Assembly: GCA_964469505.1 (NCBI GenBank)
Contig: CAYXZO010000031.1
Span: 1-30,265, forward strand
Length of the DNA stretch: 30,265 bases
Direction of reading: 5' to 3'
Source of the DNA: CAYXZO01 sp964469505
GTDB taxonomy: Bacteria > Fidelibacterota > UBA8477 > JABMPR01
The notes beneath the pieces are model-generated. The model worked only from the letters and a program-made list of their open reading frames with translations. It was not told where the DNA came from and made no database searches. Shown here one piece after another: positions 25,463 to 30,265 of this stretch; the first letter of the stretch is position 1, and every line of letters begins with the position of its first letter. The position numbers and the translations under genes are program-made.

Positions 25463-25759
25463 GTGAGAGTACCTGTTTTCATCCTTCGCCTATTTCACCG
25501 TCTTCGCAAGGCCTGGCGTCTGTTCGATGCCATAAATCGGCACCGGGCCACTGACATGCTGAGCTGGGAAACCGCCGAATTGGAAAACCTCTTCGGTCTA
25601 CTAGTGTTGGGCGCTCTGGTGGGTTTGCCAACCGCCCCGCTTCCCCTAAGCCTAGAGCTCTTACCGGCCATGGAAGCCGAAGTGCAAACCATGTTAGAGC
25701 GTACCGGGGGATGGGGTGAACCCATAGCCGCCCTCTACTCTCTTCTGGGGGTGGAATAA
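25463..25759 (+). CDS. Small helical protein between CstA and ArsA-like ATPase (cory-CC-star-like)
   Basis: 98 residues from GTG 25463, four bases after the CstA stop. The N-terminus is basic (FILRLFHRLRKAWRLFDAINRHRATD) and probably amphipathic. The middle reads ETAELENLFGLLVLGALVGLPTAP, then LSLELLPAMEAEV. This pattern (charged helix, E-x-LF-x-LL, short hydrophobic stretch, Gly-Leu/Ile-Pro, LELLP) resembles the small proteins named cory-CC-star, which I recall lying next to ArsA-family ATPases; that is from memory. Those end in a Cys-Cys pair, which is absent here. The placement between transporter and ATPase suggests a linker or client of the ATPase at the membrane. Function unknown. Confidence 0.65.
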   Translation: MRVPVFILRLFHRLRKAWRLFDAINRHRATDMLSWETAELENLFGLLVLGALVGLPTAPLPLSLELLPAMEAEVQTMLERTGGWGEPIAALYSLLGVE

Positions 25760-25765
25760 CTGTCA

Positions 25766-26707
25766 GTGGGCTCCTCACCGGACTTCCCAAACCTGTATTT
25801 TTTTCTCGGTAAAGGAGGTGTCGGTAAAACCACCCTGGCTTCCCTGACTGCGCTGGCCTTGGCCCGCCAGGGGCCGGGACTTTTGGTATCCCTCGATCCC
25901 GCTCACAACCTTGGCGACGTTTGGGAGCATGATTTTTCCAGGACTCCCCGCCAGATAGTCTCAAACTTATGGATCGCAGAAGCTGATTTAGCCTACTGGA
26001 TCGAGAAATCCCTCCGGCAAACTGAAAAACGTCTGCAGCAGAGTTACGCCCACACCACGACCCTGAACCTCGAGAAACACTTCGGGGTGTTGCGTCACTC
26101 TCCCGGTCTGGAAGAATACGGTCTATTACTGGCCTTCTCCGATTACCTGGAAAAACACAAATCCCTTCGGTGGCTGGTGATCGACCTACCTCCTACGGCT
26201 TTAGCTACCCGCTTTTTCTCCCTACCCCAATCTTCCTTAATCTGGCTATCAAAATTGCAAAAGCTGCGGCAAGAAATCCTCCAACGCAAACAGATCCTGA
26301 CGCGCATTCAGTTAGGACACCACAGCTGGGAAACAGACAAAGTCTCCAAAATTCTCAAGGAACAACAAGATTTCAATGAACATCTGCTGCAGGCTTTCAC
26401 CAACGCCGCCAGCCACCGTTTCATCGTTACCAACCCGGACCATCTTTCTCAGGCGGAAAGTTTGCGATTGACAGCCACCCTCGCGCGACTACGTCTTACT
26501 CCCGTATGGGTTATCCTGAACAAGGCTCCACAGGAGGCTTCTGTGCAAATTCAGGAAAAACTAAAACCATTGATCGGCGCCTGGATTCCCCTTGCGGAGG
26601 GGGAACTGCGTGGGCTGCCGCAACTACATAACTTTCTCTCTCAGACTCCCCAGCTAGAGGCTTTGCTTGAAAAGAGCACCAATGTTTCGCAGAATGGTCA
26701 CCATTGA
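25766..26707 (+). CDS. ArsA/TRC40-like P-loop ATPase
   Basis: 313 residues from GTG 25766, six bases after the previous stop. The deviant Walker A GKGGVGKTT is at 15-23, with the intradimer lysine K16 of the ArsA/Get3/MinD class. Switch I SLDPAHNLGD is at 42-51 (family SxDPAHSLxD), and the switch II/A-loop region is WLVIDLPPTALATRFFSLP (136-154), where ArsA has VFDTAPTGHTLRLLxLP. Only one ATPase domain is present, half of classical ArsA and closer to Get3-size or actinobacterial/Chloroflexi ArsA-like proteins. No arsenite-binding Cys cluster is visible, and no arsB, arsC or arsR is nearby, so arsenic export is unlikely. A role in assembly or control of the CstA transporter is inference from coupling. 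Confidence 0.87.
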   Translation: MGSSPDFPNLYFFLGKGGVGKTTLASLTALALARQGPGLLVSLDPAHNLGDVWEHDFSRTPRQIVSNLWIAEADLAYWIEKSLRQTEKRLQQSYAHTTTLNLEKHFGVLRHSPGLEEYGLLLAFSDYLEKHKSLRWLVIDLPPTALATRFFSLPQSSLIWLSKLQKLRQEILQRKQILTRIQLGHHSWETDKVSKILKEQQDFNEHLLQAFTNAASHRFIVTNPDHLSQAESLRLTATLARLRLTPVWVILNKAPQEASVQIQEKLKPLIGAWIPLAEGELRGLPQLHNFLSQTPQLEALLEKSTNVSQNGHH

Positions 26708-26754
26708 AAACCAGTCGGGTTGTCCGGCTTGACTATTGCAATTTTGAATAATAC

Positions 26755-26793
26755 CTAACCCCTACTAAACGGGGGATAACAAAGGGGGAATTC
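26755..26793. repeat. Short G/C-run palindromic element (REP/MITE-like)
   Basis: The sequence CCTAACCCCTACTAAACGGGGGATAACAAAGGGGG holds a small CCCC-N8-GGGG hairpin followed by a second G run. It resembles the short dispersed C/G-run repeats found between genes of many environmental bacteria. The last G run is the only ribosome-binding-like sequence for the symporter gene that follows. Only one copy is in this window, so repetitiveness is not shown. Confidence 0.35.
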
Positions 26794-26798
26794 TAGTA

Positions 26799-28322
26799 AT
26801 GTCCGAATCTTTTCCCCAATCATCGGCAGGTCTTTACCGCTGGCTTCACCTAATGCGTAATCGTCATCGTAACGGTTTGATAGGGGGCCTTGTCCTGTTC
26901 CTATTGATTCTTGTCGGAACTGACCTGAGCCCCGGGCATCCAGAGGTAACCCGCGCCGCAGCGGTGGCAACTTTAATGGCTATCTGGTGGCTTACGGAAG
27001 CCATACCCATCGCGGCTACGGCTTTGGTTCCGGTAGCTCTTTTCCCGCTGCTGGGGATAATGAAAGGCAAGGCTGTAGCTGGAGCTTACTTCAACCATAT
27101 AATCTTTCTATTCATCGGTGGCTTCATCATGGCGTTGGCCATGGAACGCTGGGAACTACATCGGCGTATTTCACTGAAAATCCTACTCTGGATCGGTACT
27201 ACCCCCCGACGGTTGTTACTAGGCTTCATGTTGGCCACTGCTTTCTTATCAATGTGGATCAGCAACACCGCCACTACCATGATGATGACCCCCATTGCCA
27301 TGGCGGTGTTATTAAAATTCAAAGAGAACCATAATCTGGAATTGGCAGATTTCGGCCCCTGGTTACTGATAGGCATTGCCTACTCGGCCTCCATTGGTGG
27401 TATGGCAACTCTGATCGGTACTCCACCGAATATGGCCTTCATAAAGATTTACCAGACCCTATTCCCCCAGGCAACAGAGATAAGTTTCGCTCAGTGGTTG
27501 GGTTTTGGAGGACCATACAGTTTACTTTTCCTCCTCATCGCCTGGTTATATCTGGGACGACGTTTACCCTCGGCCATGCAAAGGGCTCAAGCCGACCCCT
27601 CCTATTTCCAAGCAGAATATCGCAAACTGGGGCCCATGAGTTTTGAACAAAAAACGGTGGGCCTCCTCTTCGCTGCGTTGGCTATCGCCTGGATGACGCG
27701 CAAACCCATCGCAACGCCTTGGTTCACGGTACCTTCCTGGTCATCACTGCTACCCAACCCCAAACTGGTGGATGATGGAACCGTCGCCATCATCTTCTCC
27801 TTGCTGTTGTTCCTAATCCCTAGTCGCCAGAAACCGGGAGAGGCCCTGATGAACTGGAAAACTGCTTCGAGGCTTAATTGGGGAATCGTCATACTTTTCG
27901 GGGGCGGCTTTGCCTTAGCGGCGGGTTTTAAAGAATCGGGGCTTTCCACCTGGATCGCTCAGCAACTCCATGCCCTGGCTGGCGTCCCCAATTGGTTTAT
28001 CGTATTGGTGATTGCAACTTTACTTACTTTTCTGACGGAACTTACTTCCAACACCGCCACCACCCAAATAGTGCTGCCGATACTGGGCTCATTGGCATTG
28101 GCGCTGTCGGTTAATCCCTTGCTGCTTATGATCCCGGCTACGCTCTCGGCTTCCTGCGCTTTTATGCTACCGGTGGCTACCCCGCCCAATGCCATCATCT
28201 TCGGCACAGGTGAAGTCAGGATGAGCCAAATGATCCGGATCGGCATTGTCATGAACCTGATCGGAATCATTCTGGTCACTCTGGTAGTCATGTTGTACGG
28301 AAGGATAGTTTTTAACTTCTGA
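26799..28322 (+). CDS. DASS/SLC13-family sodium:carboxylate (or sulfate) symporter
   Basis: 507 residues; ATG 26799 follows GGGGG by 10 bases. About 12 hydrophobic helices. The two sodium/substrate signatures SNTATT are present in inverted-repeat halves at 155-160 and 417-422, with IWWLTEAIPIAATALVPV and GGMATLIGTPPNM (TLIGTPPN) between, and PVATPPNAIIFGTG near the end. These are features of SdcS/CitT/NaDC-type proteins that import C4-dicarboxylates, citrate or sulfate. The N-terminal 30 residues are hydrophilic. It is about 90 bases downstream of the ArsA-like gene and may have its own transcript. Substrate specificity cannot be fixed, but dicarboxylate is the most common. Confidence 0.9.
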   Translation: MSESFPQSSAGLYRWLHLMRNRHRNGLIGGLVLFLLILVGTDLSPGHPEVTRAAAVATLMAIWWLTEAIPIAATALVPVALFPLLGIMKGKAVAGAYFNHIIFLFIGGFIMALAMERWELHRRISLKILLWIGTTPRRLLLGFMLATAFLSMWISNTATTMMMTPIAMAVLLKFKENHNLELADFGPWLLIGIAYSASIGGMATLIGTPPNMAFIKIYQTLFPQATEISFAQWLGFGGPYSLLFLLIAWLYLGRRLPSAMQRAQADPSYFQAEYRKLGPMSFEQKTVGLLFAALAIAWMTRKPIATPWFTVPSWSSLLPNPKLVDDGTVAIIFSLLLFLIPSRQKPGEALMNWKTASRLNWGIVILFGGGFALAAGFKESGLSTWIAQQLHALAGVPNWFIVLVIATLLTFLTELTSNTATTQIVLPILGSLALALSVNPLLLMIPATLSASCAFMLPVATPPNAIIFGTGEVRMSQMIRIGIVMNLIGIILVTLVVMLYGRIVFNF

Positions 28323-28501
28323 TTCTCCTAAAATGGAAATGTTATTGGACAATGAATCTTGGGCCGGTGAAATTAGGCCGCATTGCTAGTATTCGTTTTA
28401 AAGCAAACCAAGAGTACCTTAAAGGCATACAAAGCCATTAGTCACGTACCATTCATGACTTTGACTTTGAGCCTTACCATAAGTAGAAAGGAGCATCGGC
28501 T

Positions 28502-29944
28502 TTGCCCATAGCACATGGAAAATTTACCCTCAACCAGGCCTACGAATATTTTGGAGTGGGTCCTGAAGAACTGCTAAAGGTGCTGTCGGCGGCTCTAAGT
28601 CGGGGTGGCGATTATTGTGATTTGTTTTTTGAGCATCACCACAGCACCATGATTCGCCTGCAGGACAATAAGGTGGACACGGCCGTCACCAACGTTCGCC
28701 GAGGGCTGGGTGTCCGGGTAGTGAAAGGTGATCAGACCGGCTATTCCTTCACTGAAGATTTATCCCCCACCAGCATGCAAGGAGCTGCCAGGATTGCTGC
28801 CGGGATCGCTTCCGCGGGAAAGACTGCTCCGCCCCAGGCTTTCCAACCTCGGACCCTGGCCAACCATTATCCCGTAGAGTACGGGTGGGCAAACGTCTCT
28901 TTGGAGCAGTTGGTAAAAATTCTGGAGCAATTAAACGCTGAGACTTATGCCCGGGATCAGCGCATCATCAAGGCCAGTGCTTATCTGGCAGCCGGTGAGC
29001 GGTATATTATGATCGTAGATTCTCGGGGTCAGATAAGCGTCGATTACCAGCCACTAGTGCGCATCTATCTATCCTGCACTGCGGAAGAGAATGGTCGCCG
29101 GGAGACCAACGGCTACGATTATTCCGCCCGGGATGATCTGCGCTTTCTCTCTGCCGAAAGATTGCAGAAGCTGCCCGAGGAGGCCGTGCAGCGCACTGTG
29201 AAACTGTTTGAGGCCGGACCGGCGCCAGCGGGGGAATTTCCGGTAGTACTTAAAACCGGTAGCGCCGGTATCCTGCTCCACGAAGCCATCGGCCACGGCA
29301 TGGAAGCTGATTTCAACCGGCTGGGATTAAGCATCTATGCCGACAAAATGAATCAGCGCGTGGCCGAGCCCTTCGTTACCATTGTGGATAACGGTACCAA
29401 TCCCCATGTAAGGGGCTCGATTAACGTTGATGATGAAGGGAACCTCTCTGAGGAAACGGTATTGGTGGAAAACGGTATCCTACGTAGCTACATGCACGAT
29501 CTGATCTCTGCCAAGCATTATGGAGTAGAACCCACTGGCAACGGTCGCCGGGAATCGTTCAAACATTACCCACTGCCCCGTATGCGTAACACCTATATGC
29601 TGAATGGTCCCCACACTTTTGACGAAATTATCGCCAATGTCAAGTATGGGATTTTGTGTGAACAATTCACCAACGGCCAGGTCAACATTGGGCCTGGCGA
29701 TTTCACTTTCTATGTCAAGTCGGGCTATCTGATTGAAAACGGAAAACTGACGAGGCCCATAAAAGATATCAATATCATCGGTAACGGCCCTCAGGTGTTG
29801 GAGCGCATCACCATGGTGGCCGATGACCTTACTCTTTCCGAGGGGGGCTGGACCTGTGGTAAGAATGGGCAGGCTGTCCCTGTATCCCAGGGTATTCCCA
29901 CAGTGTTGGTTTCATCCATGACAGTAGGGGGAACGGTGGTATAA
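28502..29944 (+). CDS. tldD: TldD metalloprotease subunit
   Basis: 480 residues, with TTG 28502 as start and AAGGAG about 9 bases before. The zinc motif HEAIGHGMEAD is at 260-270 (HExxxH plus downstream residues), preceded by GSAGILLH. Family landmarks are LGVRVVKGDQTGYSFTEDL near 69-87, NVDDEGN, ILRSYMHDLISAKHYGVEPTGNGRRESF, and VNIGPGDFTFYVKSGYLIENGKLTRPIKD at the end. TldD and TldE form a heterodimeric protease that trims unfolded or modified peptides (microcin B17 maturation, CcdA degradation in E. coli). It is followed directly by the partner gene; the 180 bases upstream hold only a non-convincing 18-codon frame. Confidence 0.93.
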   Translation: MPIAHGKFTLNQAYEYFGVGPEELLKVLSAALSRGGDYCDLFFEHHHSTMIRLQDNKVDTAVTNVRRGLGVRVVKGDQTGYSFTEDLSPTSMQGAARIAAGIASAGKTAPPQAFQPRTLANHYPVEYGWANVSLEQLVKILEQLNAETYARDQRIIKASAYLAAGERYIMIVDSRGQISVDYQPLVRIYLSCTAEENGRRETNGYDYSARDDLRFLSAERLQKLPEEAVQRTVKLFEAGPAPAGEFPVVLKTGSAGILLHEAIGHGMEADFNRLGLSIYADKMNQRVAEPFVTIVDNGTNPHVRGSINVDDEGNLSEETVLVENGILRSYMHDLISAKHYGVEPTGNGRRESFKHYPLPRMRNTYMLNGPHTFDEIIANVKYGILCEQFTNGQVNIGPGDFTFYVKSGYLIENGKLTRPIKDINIIGNGPQVLERITMVADDLTLSEGGWTCGKNGQAVPVSQGIPTVLVSSMTVGGTVV

Positions 29945-29945
29945 T

Positions 29946-30265
29946 ATGGCAGAACAAAATCTTTTAGAACTCGCAGAATGGATTCAAAAGCAAGCTCTGA
30001 AGGCCGGAGCCGACGAAGTAACGGTTCACTTGAGCACCTCCCAGGGGGTGGAAATAGAGTATCGGGATGATCGGGTGGAAAAACTCAAATCTTCTCAACA
30101 ACGCTCACTGCAGCTGGAAGTTTACGCCGATCGCCGCTTTGGCGTCTATTCCACCAACGATTTGCGCCAGGACAGTTTAGCGGAATTTATTCCCCGAGCG
30201 ATAGCCATGGTACGCTACCTGGAAGAAGATCCATACCGTGCTCTACCTGACCCGGAAATGTATCA
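29946..30265 (+). CDS. pmbA: TldE/PmbA metalloprotease partner, N-terminal part
   Basis: Starts at ATG 29946, one base after the TldD stop, and runs off the window (106 codons). The N-terminus MAEQNLLELAEWIQKQALKAG, the segment VEIEYRDDRVEKLKSSQQRSLQLEVY and RFGVYSTNDL match the beginning of TldE/PmbA, the non-catalytic partner of TldD. The tldD-tldE order with near overlap is the usual arrangement. Confidence 0.9.
   Translation, partial: MAEQNLLELAEWIQKQALKAGADEVTVHLSTSQGVEIEYRDDRVEKLKSSQQRSLQLEVYADRRFGVYSTNDLRQDSLAEFIPRAIAMVRYLEEDPYRALPDPEMY

Noticed and set aside
25479..25964. Minus-strand frame of 161 codons across the small protein and ATPase genes
   Set aside because: Arg/Pro/Gly-rich shadow typical of GC-rich antisense; it overlaps two coding genes with recognisable products.
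25766..26707. Arsenic resistance operon based on the ArsA-like ATPase
   Set aside because: No arsenite-binding Cys cluster in the protein and no arsB, arsC or arsR in the neighbourhood.
28332..28388. 18-codon ATG frame between the symporter and tldD
   Set aside because: No ribosome binding site and too short to support.
28456..28490. TTGACT-N17-TAGAAA as a tldD promoter
   Set aside because: The supposed -10 overlaps the tldD ribosome binding site, so transcription would start too late to include it.

Overview
The window looks like a scaffold from an uncultured Gram-negative bacterium, probably of the FCB superphylum (Calditrichota/KSB1/Zixibacteria-like). The basis is the secreted M6 protease, which ends in a YPNPFNP-type C-terminal sorting domain typical of that group, together with periplasmic ABC transport and a (pseudo)pilin operon. 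Phylum placement is inference. Base composition is mixed, with the pilin end visibly more AT-rich. There are two runs of exactly 100 N, which look like scaffold gaps of unknown true length. I saw no rRNA, tRNA, CRISPR array, transposase or phage gene.

Layout. 1-4553, minus strand: a partial small membrane protein, then a (pseudo)pilin locus of five prepilins plus a tip-type protein without Glu5. The last four genes are tightly coupled and follow the GspH-I-J-K order; one has a 45-residue His/Asp/Gly tail. A 42-residue single-pass membrane protein lies just upstream. 4741-7652, plus: a large GH13 alpha-amylase-family enzyme cut by a gap. 7664-11449, minus: an EamA permease and a secreted M6 protease. 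11670-14389, minus: a two-gene unit of a YgeW-type knotted carbamoyltransferase and a fold-type II PLP enzyme. 14655-23366, minus: a long operon of a branched-chain-amino-acid-type (Liv) ABC transporter with two different acyl-CoA ligases, ending in a CBS-CBS-ACT sensor protein. 23711-26707, plus: a CstA-family transporter, a small helical protein and an ArsA-like ATPase. 26799-30265, plus: a DASS/SLC13 carboxylate symporter, then TldD and the start of its partner TldE/PmbA.

How the genes fit together. Much of the window concerns uptake and activation of small organic acids and peptides. The Liv transporter plus ligases probably import a carboxylic (aromatic or branched/fatty) acid and trap it as a CoA thioester. 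CstA-family proteins carry peptides or pyruvate, and the DASS protein carries dicarboxylates. The secreted protease, EamA exporter and YgeW/PLP pair suit an amino-acid- or nitrogen-compound-scavenging heterotroph. The least conventional parts are the CstA/small protein/ArsA cassette, the metal-binding-like pilin tail, the YgeW/PLP pairing and the ligase with a degenerate P-loop.
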